Origin: Clostridium ljungdahlii DSM 13528
Lineage (GTDB): Bacteria; Bacillota; Clostridia; Clostridiales; Clostridiaceae
Length of the DNA: 64,000 nt
Assembly (NCBI RefSeq): GCF_000143685.1
Contig: NC_014328.1
Span: 2,356,001 to 2,420,000, forward strand
Reading direction: 5' to 3'
Every line of letters begins with the position of its first letter. The first letter of the stretch is position 1. This document shows, in pieces, positions 53,520 to 62,919 of the stretch. A model generated the notes under the pieces. It was not told where the DNA came from, did no database searches, and worked only from the letters and a program-made list of their open reading frames with translations. The position numbers and the translations under genes were made by a program.

Positions 53520-53578
53520 GATTTTTATCTCCCTTCAAAAATAAACGTTTAGGCATCTAAAAGAAAATGCCTTATTGC

Positions 53579-53801
53579 ATCAATGAATCTTACTTAGTGG
53601 GAAAAGCAGATATTCCAAATCTTTGATTTGCTGATAGCCGCTTTCTCTTTAAAGTTTTGTTTCTCCCACTAAGTTTAGATGAATTATCTAGGGGCGTAGC
53701 TACTGTTATGCACAGCATAAGAACTCTAAATCGCTGAAGCTCAAGAGTTCTAATATCTCTCACTTTGATAGAAGTGGGAGGTTACAGTAGGTAGCCATCA
53801 G
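53579..53801 (-). repeat. Intergenic hairpin element, copy 4 (223 bp)
   Basis: On the minus strand it starts CTGATGGCTACC after TTTAT (53806-53802) and ends ATTCATTGAT at 53579. It has the 42-bp cassette (with a few changes) in the right hairpin and a further insert with an AGAACTCT/AGAGTTCT stem after the left hairpin. The ribE stop codon lies in its first four bases. Confidence 0.88.
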
Positions 53802-54451
53802 ATAAAGCCATATTCCTTTAGTTTTAAAGCATCTATACTGCCGCTTTTTTCTGGCTCTTTTTTTGGATTCAAAACCATTTTTTCTACATATTTTCCTATT
53901 AAATCACACTCTATATTTACTAAATCTCCTATTTTTTTATAATCTAAAATAGTTTCCATCTTAGTATGGGGTATAAGAGACACACTGAAACAATTTTTAT
54001 TTAATTCTGCTACAGTAAGGCTCACACCATCTATAGTCACGGAACCTTTTCGTACTATATATCTAAGTAAATCATAAGACGCTTCTATGTCTATCCAGGT
54101 TGAGATGTCCTCTTCTCTCACATCTACAATTTTTCCAGTACCATCTATATGTCCACTTACTATATGTCCACCTAATCTGTCTCCAAGCCTTAGGGCCCTT
54201 TCCAGGTTAACTTTGCTTCCTATTTTTAAATCTTTTAAACTGCTCATTCTCAAAGTTTCAGCCATAATATCTACAGTAAAAGAATTCTTTTTTAAATCAA
54301 CTACAGTAACACAAGTTCCATTTACAGCAATGCTATCTCCCAGTTTAACTCCATCTAGTAAATTTCCTACTTTTATGGACACTTTTGAAGAGTTTCTTCC
54401 CCTTGATATTTTTAATATTTCTCCTATTTCTTCTACTAGACCAGTAAACAA
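53798..54451 (-). CDS. ribE: Riboflavin synthase alpha chain
   Basis: A 217-aa protein of two repeated lumazine-binding domains. Domain 1 starts MFTGLVEEIGEI with GDSIAVNGTCVTV near 37-49, and domain 2 with GHIVSGHIDGTGKI near 94-107 and GSVTIDGVSLTV near 133-144. It dismutates two lumazine molecules to riboflavin. The TTG start is preceded by AAGGGATAAAC. The final ATC-TGA comes from the junction with repeat copy 4, so the natural C-terminus may have been changed. It lies 15 bp after ribD. Confidence 0.95.
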   Translation of the reverse strand: MFTGLVEEIGEILKISRGRNSSKVSIKVGNLLDGVKLGDSIAVNGTCVTVVDLKKNSFTVDIMAETLRMSSLKDLKIGSKVNLERALRLGDRLGGHIVSGHIDGTGKIVDVREEDISTWIDIEASYDLLRYIVRKGSVTIDGVSLTVAELNKNCFSVSLIPHTKMETILDYKKIGDLVNIECDLIGKYVEKMVLNPKKEPEKSGSIDALKLKEYGFI

Positions 54452-54466
54452 GTTTATCCCTTCTTT

Positions 54467-55585
54467 CTAATTTTCAGCATTTATTACATAGGCTTGTATC
54501 ATAATGTCCTCTCCCACATTTTCTGCACATATATCTTTTAATTTTATACTGTCTGAGAGGTTTCCAATTCCATATCCTTCAACTGAAGTTTTAGCATTCT
54601 TACCTCCAAGTATTTTAGGTGCAATAAAATAAATAACTTTATTTACAATTCCAGACTTCAGTGCAGAAAAATTAAGTTCTGAGCCTCCCTCAACAAGTAC
54701 ACTATCTATACCCATTTCTCCAAGTTTTTTAGTTAAATATTTTAAATCTACCCTTCCTTCTTTATTTTCTGTACAGACAACTATATTTACTCCCATAGCT
54801 TTTAAAGACTCTGCCTTGACCTTATCAAACTTTTCTGTACATGCTATTATTATTTCTCTTTCACGAGAAGTTTTGAAAATTTGAGATTCAACAGGCACTC
54901 TCAGCTTTGAGTCTACAATTACAGCCTTAGGACTTTTACACTTTTCTTCAAGCCTTGTAGTTAAAAGAGGATCATCTAAAATCACAGTACCTACTCCAAC
55001 CATAATTGCCATAACTCTATTTCGCATCTTGTGAACTTTTAACCTTGATTTTTCACCTGTTATCCACTTAGATTCACCACTAACTGTAGCTATTTTTCCA
55101 TCTAAAGTAACTCCAGATTTTAAAATTACAAAAGGTAACTTTGACTTTATATAACTCATAAATATCTCATTTATTTTTACAGCTTCTCTTTCCATAACCC
55201 CGGTAACCACTTCTATGTTTTCATCTCTTAAAATTTTTACACCTCTCCCTGATACAAGAGGATTTGGATCTACACTTCCTATTACTACCTTTTTTATTCC
55301 AGCTTCTACTATAGCTTTTGCACAAGGTGGAGTTTTTCCATAATGTGAACAAGGTTCTAACGTTACATACAGATCTGCACCTTGTGCATTATCTCCTGCT
55401 TCTCTAAGTGCATATACTTCTGCATGAGCCCCTCCAAAGAACCTATGATAACCTTTCCCTATTATCTTTCCATTTTTAACTATCACAGCTCCCACAAGGG
55501 GATTTGGATTCACAAATCCTTTTCCCAATAAAGCTAGTTTTAAAGCTTCTTTCATATACTTTTCATCTGTATTTTCTTTTTCCAT
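54467..55585 (-). CDS. ribD: Bifunctional deaminase/reductase RibD
   Basis: The 372-aa fusion has an N-terminal deaminase (NPNPLVGAVIV, HAEVYALREA with the zinc His-Ala-Glu, and EPCSHYGKTPPCAKAI near 82-97). The C-terminal reductase has ATVSGESKWITGE, VGVGTVILDDPLLTTR and VLVEGGSELNFSAL. It performs the second and third steps of riboflavin synthesis. I favour the ATG at 55585 after GGAAGTGA over the ATG at 55600, which has no ribosome site. Expression is under the FMN riboswitch at 55752. Confidence 0.94.
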   Translation of the reverse strand: MEKENTDEKYMKEALKLALLGKGFVNPNPLVGAVIVKNGKIIGKGYHRFFGGAHAEVYALREAGDNAQGADLYVTLEPCSHYGKTPPCAKAIVEAGIKKVVIGSVDPNPLVSGRGVKILRDENIEVVTGVMEREAVKINEIFMSYIKSKLPFVILKSGVTLDGKIATVSGESKWITGEKSRLKVHKMRNRVMAIMVGVGTVILDDPLLTTRLEEKCKSPKAVIVDSKLRVPVESQIFKTSREREIIIACTEKFDKVKAESLKAMGVNIVVCTENKEGRVDLKYLTKKLGEMGIDSVLVEGGSELNFSALKSGIVNKVIYFIAPKILGGKNAKTSVEGYGIGNLSDSIKLKDICAENVGEDIMIQAYVINAEN

Positions 55586-55685
55586 AAGATTCACTTCCAT
55601 AATTAAATTATATATTTATTTACTTTTTTATAAAAATATTACATTATGTACTTATAGTAATCCTAATTTTCTTGAAATTTTGCAT

Positions 55686-55719
55686 ATAAAAATTCCCTGA
55701 AATAACCTTCAGGGAATAA
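55686..55719 (-). terminator. Terminator of the FMN riboswitch expression platform
   Basis: On the minus strand ATTCCCTGAA and TTCAGGGAAT pair around a 6-base loop, followed by TTTTAT. It is between aptamer and ribD. Confidence 0.87.
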
Positions 55720-55751
55720 AATTACAAAACATATAAAAACATAGCCTAAAC

Positions 55752-55872
55752 TATATCTTTACTTTCTTTTATCCAGACTTTACTGTCGGTACTGGAATCA
55801 AACCAGTTCATGCTATAAAAGCTCGCGGACTATACCGCCGATCGGGAATTTCACCCTGCCCCGAAAGTTTAA
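55752..55872 (-). ncRNA. FMN riboswitch (RFN element)
   Basis: On the minus strand the hallmarks run in order: CTTTCGGGGCAGGGTGAAAT, TCCCGATCGGCGGTATAGTC, CGCGAGC, then ACTGGTTTGATTCCAGTACC, GACAGT and AAAGTCTGGAT. This is the conserved six-stem FMN aptamer. With the terminator downstream it should reduce rib operon expression when FMN is high. Confidence 0.96.
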
Positions 55873-55968
55873 CTTTATTAAGTTTTATTATGTTTTCAAT
55901 ATATACCTATTTTTTTCTATTGTCAATGGTAATCTCCCAATTTTTTATGTTTTTTTGTATTAATATCC

Positions 55969-57630
55969 CTAGTCTCCTAAATCAATTCCATGATATTTCT
56001 TTTTTGCCTTCATATCTTTTAACATATTAAGTACTTCTGGATTTATATTTTCCACTTTATCATAACTAGAATTTATTCTTCTTATTTTAAATTTCTTAAC
56101 TTGCTCTAGCATAATATCTGCCTGATTTGAAAGTTCTTGACTTGCCGCTGCACTCTCTTCAGATGTAGCAGAATTTTCTTGAATCACCTGAGATACTTCC
56201 ATTATTCCACTGCTAATCTGTTCTGCACCAGTAGCCTGCTCTTTAGAAGCTACTGCTATGCTTTCCACAAAATCTGCTACCTTTGTAACTCCTTCTACAA
56301 TCTCACCAAGAGCTTCAGCTGTTTCATTTGCAATCTTAGTACCTTTATCCACCTTTTTAATAGAATCTTCTATTAGTGCAGTAGTTTCTTTTGCAGCATC
56401 CCGTGACTTTGCAGCTAAATTTCTTACTTCCTCAGCAACTACCGCAAATCCTTTTCCATACCTACCTGCCCTCGCAGCTTCAACAGCAGCGTTTAAAGCC
56501 AGAATATTTGTCTGAAAGGCAATATCATCTATGGCCTTTATAACTTTAGATATATTCCCCGAAGCTGCATTTATATCATCCATACTTTTAAGCATTTCAT
56601 CCATATGTGAATTTCCCTTAACTGCATTATCTTTCACATGTTCAGTCAATTCATTTGCCTTAACTGCATTATTTGCATTAAGCCTTATTTGTGAAGAAAT
56701 CTCTTCTACAGAAGCCGTTAATTCCTCCACAGAACTTGCTTGTTCCGTAGATCCTTCTGAAAGAGCTATACCTGAATCTGATACTTGTTTAGCACCGACA
56801 GCCACCTGATTTGCCGCAGCTTGAATATTTGTTACAACTTCATTTAAATTGTCATTCATCTTTTTAGATGCCTTTGCAAGTATTCCTATTTCGTCTTTTC
56901 CACTAATATCTATATTTACATTTAGATCTCCATTTGAAACTTTATCTGTAGAAAGCATAAGCTCTCTAATTGGTCTTATTATGGATAGTGAAATAATTGT
57001 TCCTAGTAATGCAGCAGCAATCACTCCTATAACTATAAAAATTATAATTAGTTTTCCGGTTGCACTGGCTGTTTTATCATTGTTCTGTGAAAAGCTTTCT
57101 GCAAGATTTTCTTTTAAACTTATAACCGTTTTCAAATTATTTGCCACATCACTCTGTGCTGCATTAAGCTTGCTGTGAATTAGACTTACTGCACCTTTGT
57201 TATCACCTTTTTTTACCGCATCAATAATTTCATTAGCTATTTCCATATACTTTGCTTTAGAAGATTTAAGATTTCCAGTTGCCTGTTTCCCGGAATCAGT
57301 TAAAAGTGTCTTTGAAAATTCATCTAATTGACTATCAAAATCCAAGCTAGATGAATTCACCTTATTTATATATTGATTCATATCCGATTGATTATCTGCT
57401 AAAATAGCATCTCTTAAATGTGCTCTTATATCTCCATAAGATGAATTAAGTCCAGTCAACTCTCCGAGTGGCACTGTCATATTTTTATATAATTGAGTGT
57501 CTAAATCATTGATTTTATTCATATTGATTAATCCGAATATCCCAATTATACACATTACAAGTACAATTAACGCAAATCCTACAAATAGTCTTATACCTAT
57601 TTTTAAATTGTTAAATAATTTCACACCCAT
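55969..57630 (-). CDS. Methyl-accepting chemotaxis protein
   Basis: The 553-aa receptor has membrane helix 1 (about 12-35), an outer 4HB-MCP-type four-helix domain, helix 2 (about 190-215) and a HAMP domain ([20 protein letters not shown]). A long signalling domain contains the invariant [22 protein letters not shown]...[13 protein letters not shown] hairpin tip. No CheR-docking pentapeptide ends the protein. The ligand is unknown. The ATG at 57630 is only three bases after AGGAG; a GTG two codons on is an alternative. It is the last gene of cheY-cheA-cheW-mcp. Confidence 0.93.
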   Translation of the reverse strand: MGVKLFNNLKIGIRLFVGFALIVLVMCIIGIFGLINMNKINDLDTQLYKNMTVPLGELTGLNSSYGDIRAHLRDAILADNQSDMNQYINKVNSSSLDFDSQLDEFSKTLLTDSGKQATGNLKSSKAKYMEIANEIIDAVKKGDNKGAVSLIHSKLNAAQSDVANNLKTVISLKENLAESFSQNNDKTASATGKLIIIFIVIGVIAAALLGTIISLSIIRPIRELMLSTDKVSNGDLNVNIDISGKDEIGILAKASKKMNDNLNEVVTNIQAAANQVAVGAKQVSDSGIALSEGSTEQASSVEELTASVEEISSQIRLNANNAVKANELTEHVKDNAVKGNSHMDEMLKSMDDINAASGNISKVIKAIDDIAFQTNILALNAAVEAARAGRYGKGFAVVAEEVRNLAAKSRDAAKETTALIEDSIKKVDKGTKIANETAEALGEIVEGVTKVADFVESIAVASKEQATGAEQISSGIMEVSQVIQENSATSEESAAASQELSNQADIMLEQVKKFKIRRINSSYDKVENINPEVLNMLKDMKAKKKYHGIDLGD

Positions 57631-57644
57631 CCACTCCTTTTATA

Positions 57645-58136
57645 TTAAATATTACTTAAGCTATCTGTATCTCCATGGTTTAACAGTTTATCGCAATCTA
57701 AAAGCAATTTTACATTATCTTGAACTTTCCCTATGCCTTTTATAAATTTATTTCTAATTTTGCTAATTTCTGGAGGATCTACAATTTCGCAATCAGGTAT
57801 ATCTATTACCTCGGAGACACCATCTACAATAAGTCCTACATAAATGTCCTCAATCTGAATTACAATAATGCATGTTCTATCATTATATTCTATTGCCTCC
57901 TTTTTAAATCTTAACCTAATATCCATTACTGGTATTATTTTGCCTCTTAAATTTATAATTCCCTTTATATATTCTGGTAGTTCAGGTATTTCACTTATTG
58001 GTTGAATTCCTATTATTTCAATAACGTATTTAATTTCTATACCATAAAACTCTTTTTCAAGAGTAAAAGTAAGATATTTATTCTTTTGAGTATCTTCTTC
58101 TTCAACTAAGCTATCATCTACTACAATTTCTGACAT
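57645..58136 (-). CDS. cheW: Chemotaxis coupling protein CheW
   Basis: A 163-aa CheW-like protein with two SH3-like halves: YLTFTLEKEFYGIEIKYVIEIIG, LPEYIKGIINLRGKIIPVMDIRLRF near 50-75, and VGLIVDGVSEVIDI near 103-116. It links receptors to CheA. The start follows AAAGGAG. It lies 28 bp after cheA and 14 bp before the mcp gene. Confidence 0.94.
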   Translation of the reverse strand: MSEIVVDDSLVEEEDTQKNKYLTFTLEKEFYGIEIKYVIEIIGIQPISEIPELPEYIKGIINLRGKIIPVMDIRLRFKKEAIEYNDRTCIIVIQIEDIYVGLIVDGVSEVIDIPDCEIVDPPEISKIRNKFIKGIGKVQDNVKLLLDCDKLLNHGDTDSLSNI

Positions 58137-58164
58137 ATTTATATTCTCCTTTCACTGCGCACTT

Positions 58165-60150
58165 TTATTTACCAAGCATATTTACAAGTTCACCTATATC
58201 AAGTATTAAACTAATACTCCCATCTCCAAGGAGGGTACACCCTGAAAGTCCATCTATATTTTTTACTTTTTTTATATAGTTAGGCAAACACTTTACTACA
58301 ACCTGCTGTTGTCCAGCTAATTCATCTGCAAATATGCACAATCCCATATTGTCTTTTTCTACCATGACAATTATTCCATCTTCTAAATTTTTAACGTCAG
58401 TTTTTATATTGTATAATTTGTGTATACGGATAAGAGGATAACATTTACCCCTCACCATTATCATTTCGCCGCTGTCCATATTAGAAATCACATTGTTTTT
58501 TTCCACACTAAAAAGCTCTTTTATAGACGTAATAGGAATAGTATAATAGGAATTTCCTACCCTTATATTCATACCATCTATAATTGCAAGGGTTCGAGGT
58601 ATTTTCATCGTTATGGTAGACCCACTATTTTCCAAACTATCTATTGAAACTGATCCACATACATTTTGAATATTTTTAACTACTACATCCATACCAACCC
58701 CTCTGCCACTAAATTCTGTAACATTTTCATTAGTGGAAAACCCTGGAATAAAAATTAAATTATAGATTTCCTGGTCGCTCATTTCTTCTGGATTTTTCTT
58801 AAGTATCCCATTTGAAATAGCTTTTTCTAATATGCTCTTCCTATCTAATCCTCTGCCATCGTCTTTTACAATTACAACAACATCATTTCCTTCATTTTTT
58901 GCTTCTAAGGTAACAGTTCCATTTTCACTTTTTCCAAGACACTTTCTATCTTCTATTGATTCTATTCCGTGATCAATGGAATTTCGCACCAAATGCATAA
59001 GGGGATCTGATATGTGTTCAATTATATTTTTATCTACCTCAGTATCCTCTCCAATTAATTTTAAATGAACTTGCTTATTTAACTTTTTACTCATATCATG
59101 TACTATACGATTCATTTTGTGAAATACTATAGATATAGGTACCATCCTTACAGACATTATCACATCCTGAAGCTCACTTGTAATTTTATGAAGCTGTCTT
59201 GAAGATTTTTCAAAATTATTCAGTTTCATCCCCTTTAAATCAGAATTTTGAGTAACCATAGCTTCGGCAATAACCATTTCCTCTACTAGATACATTAGCT
59301 TATCTAGCTTGTCCACTTTTACATTTATAAAATCTTGTATAATTGATTTATCTTTCGTATTTTCATCACATACGTTTATGCCTTGATTGGATTTAGTAGA
59401 CTGCTGAAGCTGTTCAGCATCTTCTAGCTGTTCAAGTTTAAAGGTTTTTAAGAAAACTGCCTGGTTTAAAATTTCACAAAGTTCATCATAAGATTTATAG
59501 GATTTTATAAATATTTTAAAACCGCTTTCATGTATTGTTTTACAAGTATCATCATTTTCCATTATATCTTTAGGTATATAGTTAATCTCTTCTGAAAACT
59601 CTCTCAAAGTTTCCACTACAGTATAAGCCCTCAAGTTTTCCATTTCACAGTCGTCTTCAAAAAATATAAGTGCCTCATATCTATTAGTCAATTTGATTTC
59701 TTCATTTCTATTTTCTGTACTAATGTTCTCCTTAGGTTTTTGATTTTGTAACTCCATAAGAAAATTTTTATTGTACTCTATTATAGAATCACAGTTGCCA
59801 TCCACTTTATTCCCATTTTTTATTTTTTCAAGTTCCACTTTTATAAAATCCACACATTTTAAAATCAAGTCTGATAAACTTTCGTAATCTACATCTTTAG
59901 GTTTCTCTTCTCTGAGAAAATAAAACAAATCTTCTATAGAATGAGCCAACTTTGAAATATACTCATAGGACATCATAGCGGATGATCCTTTTATTGTATG
60001 CATAATGCGAAATATCTCATTGATAGTTTCTTCCGAATAGCAATTTCCACTTTCATTTTCCAATATCAATGTTTCAAGTTGATCAATAAGCTGGGATGTC
60101 TCAAATATATAGGATTCAAGTATGACATCATCTGAGCTTTTATCTGACAC
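58165..60150 (-). CDS. cheA: Chemotaxis histidine kinase CheA
   Basis: This 661-aa kinase has P1 with phospho-His H51 in IMHTIKGSSAMMS, a P2-like response-regulator-binding domain (about 155-240) and a P3 dimer region. P4 has N-box HLVRNSIDHGIES and ATP motifs VKDDGRGL and GRGVGMDVV; the P5 CheW-like regulatory domain is at the end. It phosphorylates CheY. The GTG start follows AGGGGTGG. Neither cheB, cheR, cheC nor cheD is adjacent, so adaptation must come from elsewhere. An alternative output, such as type IV pili or another CheY target, is possible. Confidence 0.95.
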   Translation of the reverse strand: MSDKSSDDVILESYIFETSQLIDQLETLILENESGNCYSEETINEIFRIMHTIKGSSAMMSYEYISKLAHSIEDLFYFLREEKPKDVDYESLSDLILKCVDFIKVELEKIKNGNKVDGNCDSIIEYNKNFLMELQNQKPKENISTENRNEEIKLTNRYEALIFFEDDCEMENLRAYTVVETLREFSEEINYIPKDIMENDDTCKTIHESGFKIFIKSYKSYDELCEILNQAVFLKTFKLEQLEDAEQLQQSTKSNQGINVCDENTKDKSIIQDFINVKVDKLDKLMYLVEEMVIAEAMVTQNSDLKGMKLNNFEKSSRQLHKITSELQDVIMSVRMVPISIVFHKMNRIVHDMSKKLNKQVHLKLIGEDTEVDKNIIEHISDPLMHLVRNSIDHGIESIEDRKCLGKSENGTVTLEAKNEGNDVVVIVKDDGRGLDRKSILEKAISNGILKKNPEEMSDQEIYNLIFIPGFSTNENVTEFSGRGVGMDVVVKNIQNVCGSVSIDSLENSGSTITMKIPRTLAIIDGMNIRVGNSYYTIPITSIKELFSVEKNNVISNMDSGEMIMVRGKCYPLIRIHKLYNIKTDVKNLEDGIIVMVEKDNMGLCIFADELAGQQQVVVKCLPNYIKKVKNIDGLSGCTLLGDGSISLILDIGELVNMLGK

Positions 60151-60175
60151 AATTTACCACCCCTAGTTTCAATAT

Positions 60176-60538
60176 TTAAACTGATAATACTTTATTAAGT
60201 GCTTTAACCAATTGATCCTCCTTAAAAGGTTTAACAATAAATGACCTAGCACCACTAACTATTGCTCTTTTAACCATAGCTTCTTGTCCCATTGCAGTTA
60301 TCATAACAACCTTAGCTTTATTATCATATTCTCTGATTTTTTTAAGTGCCTCAATTCCATCCATATCAGGCATCGTAATATCCATTGTTACAATATCAGG
60401 ATTATATTGCTTATATTTAGTAATTGCCGAAACTCCATTTTTAGCTTCTCCAATAACCTCAAATCCATTTTTAGACAGCATAGTTTTTAGAGATATCCTC
60501 ATAAAAGATGCATCATCAACAATAAGTACTTTTGACAT
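60176..60538 (-). CDS. cheY: CheY-type response regulator
   Basis: A 120-aa receiver-only protein with acidic residues D8 and D9, phospho-Asp D53 in VTMDITMPDMDG, Thr in MITAMGQ near 82 and Lys in FIVKPFK near 104. It relays the CheA signal to the flagellar motor switch or another target. The ATG at 60538 follows AGGGGGAAAAATTT; the upstream in-frame extension of 12 residues includes the ribosome site. It is the first gene of the cluster, 25 bp before cheA. Confidence 0.93.
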   Translation of the reverse strand: MSKVLIVDDASFMRISLKTMLSKNGFEVIGEAKNGVSAITKYKQYNPDIVTMDITMPDMDGIEALKKIREYDNKAKVVMITAMGQEAMVKRAIVSGARSFIVKPFKEDQLVKALNKVLSV

Positions 60539-60764
60539 AAATTTTTCCCCCTTATAATCAAATTTTAAAATCAATTTAATTATTAACTATATTTTTCTAT
60601 ATTATCTCCATTTGTTTATAAATTCTACATCTATGTCTATTTTCATTTATTTTTTGTTTTTTTATTATAAAAAATATAAATATATTAAAATTTGCATTAT
60701 TGTCATGTAATTCACCTTATATAGCAATGCATAAAGTTACATTCTTAAATAGAAATGCATAAAA
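60539..60764. other. AT-rich region upstream of cheY
   Basis: It should hold the che promoter, but I could not single out a convincing -35/-10 pair. No ORF or strong hairpin is visible apart from the terminator at 60765. Confidence 0.4.
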
Positions 60765-60805
60765 AAATTAGCAAGTTATGTAATAAACATTACTTGCTAA
60801 TTTAG
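60765..60805 (-). terminator. Terminator of the mop gene
   Basis: AAATTAGCAAGT and its complement extend for 17 bp with one mismatch around a 6-base loop, and a TTTTTTT run follows on the minus strand. Confidence 0.85.
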
Positions 60806-60836
60806 TAAATAATCTGGCTATTTAATTGAAAGTTCC

Positions 60837-61043
60837 TTAAGCCATAATAATTACTGAAGAAGCCTTAACAAGTGCTGTAACTTCAGAACCAACTTTAATT
60901 CCTAAATTTTTAATGGATTCCATTGTAATAATTGAGCATATAGTTGTTCCATTTCCTAAGTCTACTATAACCTCACCATTTACAGCTCCTTCTTTAATTT
61001 CAGAAACTTTTCCTTTTAACTGATTTCTTGCACTGATTTTCAT
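60837..61043 (-). CDS. Mop-family molybdate-binding protein
   Basis: The 68-aa protein is one TOBE/Mop domain ([32 protein letters not shown]...[14 protein letters not shown]). It is the standard Mo/W-binding module that assembles into hexamers and stores oxyanions in the cytoplasm. It lies after modC, behind that gene's terminator, in the same direction as modABC. The start follows AAGAAGGTAATTTAAT. It probably buffers molybdate or tungstate for dehydrogenases. Confidence 0.92.
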   Translation of the reverse strand: MKISARNQLKGKVSEIKEGAVNGEVIVDLGNGTTICSIITMESIKNLGIKVGSEVTALVKASSVIIMA

Positions 61044-61095
61044 ATTAAATTACCTTCTTTTTAATATATTTTATAGTGTTTTTACCTCAATAAAA

Positions 61096-61143
61096 TAAAA
61101 ACCACAAGATAGTTGTAGTTTACCCCTATCTTGCAGTTTTTAT
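61096..61143 (-). terminator. Terminator of modABC
   Basis: On the minus strand CTGCAAGATAG and CTATCTTGTGG pair (one mismatch) and are followed by TTTTTATTTT. The modC stop codon lies at its edge. Confidence 0.82.
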
Positions 61144-62204
61144 TCAATCAAAAATAAATTGTCTTTGTCTATATATATATTCCAGGGCTGGCTAATTTTT
61201 TTCAGTGCAACCCAATTTTCCTTTGGAATTTCCCACAGTAAACTTTTAGTCTTAGTATATGTTTTCTCCTCTACACTGTCCAAATAAATTGAAACTGTAA
61301 AAGGACTTTCATTTATATGGTTTACACAGCATTTAAATATATTTTCATTTTTATTATCATCTGCTAATTCAACATAATGTGCTCTAATTCCCATGTAGGA
61401 TACCTTACCTTCAATTTTATCCTTAACTTTAAGAGTACATCCCCAATCTACAGCTTCTATAGTATGTTCATCTACCACTTCAACCTTAGATATATTTTTG
61501 CACCCTGTAAGCTGTGCTGCTGAAACAGTAGGAGGATTTTTGAATATATAATCTCTATCTCCAAAAGCTTCTACTTTACCTCTATTAATTACCGCTATAT
61601 TTTTGCAAATACGATATATCTCATCTCTATTATGAGACACAAATACCGTATGTCCATTATAATTGGACAATATATGTATAAGTTGTTCTTCCATTTTACT
61701 TCTCAGATGAGTATCTAATGCAGAGAAAGGTTCATCTAATAGAAGTATTTCAGGCTCTATTGCAAGGGCCCTGGCAATAGCAACCCTCTGCTGCTGCCCT
61801 CCTGAAAGCTGACTTGGAAATCTCCTCTCCAATCCTTTAAGATTCATCATATTTATCTTTTCAGAAATTATCTTATTTTTCTTATCTTTATCCATATCTT
61901 GCAATCCAAACCCTATGTTTTGTTCTACATTCATGTTTGGAAATAGGGCATAATTTTGAAATAAGAAACCCACTTTTCGTTTTCTACTTGGAATATTTAT
62001 TTTTTTATCAGAATCATATAGTACTTTTTCATTTAATACTATTTTTCCCCTATCAGGCGTATCTAACCCAGCAATAAACTTAAGTGTCATACTTTTACCA
62101 GATCCCGAAGCTCCTAAAAGTCCTATTATATTTTTTTCATTATTAAACTTTACTTTTAAACTAAACCCTGGTAACTTCTTTTCAATATCTACATACAGTC
62201 CCAT
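61140..62204 (-). CDS. modC: Molybdate ABC transporter ATPase
   Basis: A 354-aa ATPase with Walker A LLGASGSGKSMTLKFIAG near 30-47, the signature LSGGQQQRVAIARALAIEPEILLLDEPFSALD near 127-158, and a C-terminal TOBE-like domain that binds oxyanions. It powers molybdate uptake with ModAB. The start follows AGGAGAAATTAAAA, two bases after modB. Tungstate cannot be excluded as the substrate. Confidence 0.93.
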   Translation of the reverse strand: MGLYVDIEKKLPGFSLKVKFNNEKNIIGLLGASGSGKSMTLKFIAGLDTPDRGKIVLNEKVLYDSDKKINIPSRKRKVGFLFQNYALFPNMNVEQNIGFGLQDMDKDKKNKIISEKINMMNLKGLERRFPSQLSGGQQQRVAIARALAIEPEILLLDEPFSALDTHLRSKMEEQLIHILSNYNGHTVFVSHNRDEIYRICKNIAVINRGKVEAFGDRDYIFKNPPTVSAAQLTGCKNISKVEVVDEHTIEAVDWGCTLKVKDKIEGKVSYMGIRAHYVELADDNKNENIFKCCVNHINESPFTVSIYLDSVEEKTYTKTKSLLWEIPKENWVALKKISQPWNIYIDKDNLFLIE

Positions 62205-62206
62205 TT

Positions 62207-62893
62207 TTAATTTCTCCTAACACCGTATATATTTTTCTGTTGATAGTCATTCCAATAATTCATAAGTAAAATGACTATAGTTGAGATTGCAACTATTAAC
62301 AGCACCCACATAAAAGCTTTATCCATCTCTCCATTTTCAGCTGCAAAATAAATAGCTATAGGAATAGTTTCAGTTTTGTTAGGTATATTACCTGCTATCA
62401 TTAAAGTAGCTCCAAATTCTCCAAGAGCCCTTGCAAAAGAAAGAACTGTAGCTGCCCCTATTCCTGGCCAGGCAAGAGGCAGTACAACTTTCCAAAAAAC
62501 TTTCCATTCAGAAACACCTAATGTTCTTGCTGCACTTACAATATTCCTATCTATCTGCTCAAAAGCTGCCTTTGTAGTTTTATACATAAGAGGAAAAGCT
62601 ATAACAGCTGCCGCTATTACCGTAGCAGGCCAAGAAAAAATTATATTGATTCCAATTTTAGAAAGTAATTTACCTATAGGACTATTTATTCCAAATATAA
62701 GGAGTAGAAAGAATCCTGCCACCGTAGGTGGCAGAACAAGTGGGAGGGTAAGTATAGTATCCAAAATATTTCTTAACTTTCCATTATAATTTACCATTAA
62801 ATAAGCTACTGCAATTCCTATAAAAAAAGTTATAAATGTAGCCGTAAATGTAGTTTTTAACGAAATCCATACAGGCGAAGCATCAAAATTCAT
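62207..62893 (-). CDS. modB: Molybdate ABC transporter permease
   Basis: A 228-aa permease with about five to six membrane helices and the EAA loop IVSAARTLGVSEWKVFWKVVLPLAWPGIGAA near 125-155, followed by SFARALGEFGATLMIAG, the ModB signature. It forms the membrane channel with ModC and receives the oxyanion from ModA. The start follows AGGATAAGTTT. Confidence 0.94.
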   Translation of the reverse strand: MNFDASPVWISLKTTFTATFITFFIGIAVAYLMVNYNGKLRNILDTILTLPLVLPPTVAGFFLLLIFGINSPIGKLLSKIGINIIFSWPATVIAAAVIAFPLMYKTTKAAFEQIDRNIVSAARTLGVSEWKVFWKVVLPLAWPGIGAATVLSFARALGEFGATLMIAGNIPNKTETIPIAIYFAAENGEMDKAFMWVLLIVAISTIVILLMNYWNDYQQKNIYGVRRN

Positions 62894-62919
62894 AAACTTA
62901 TCCTCTCCATTACAATAAA

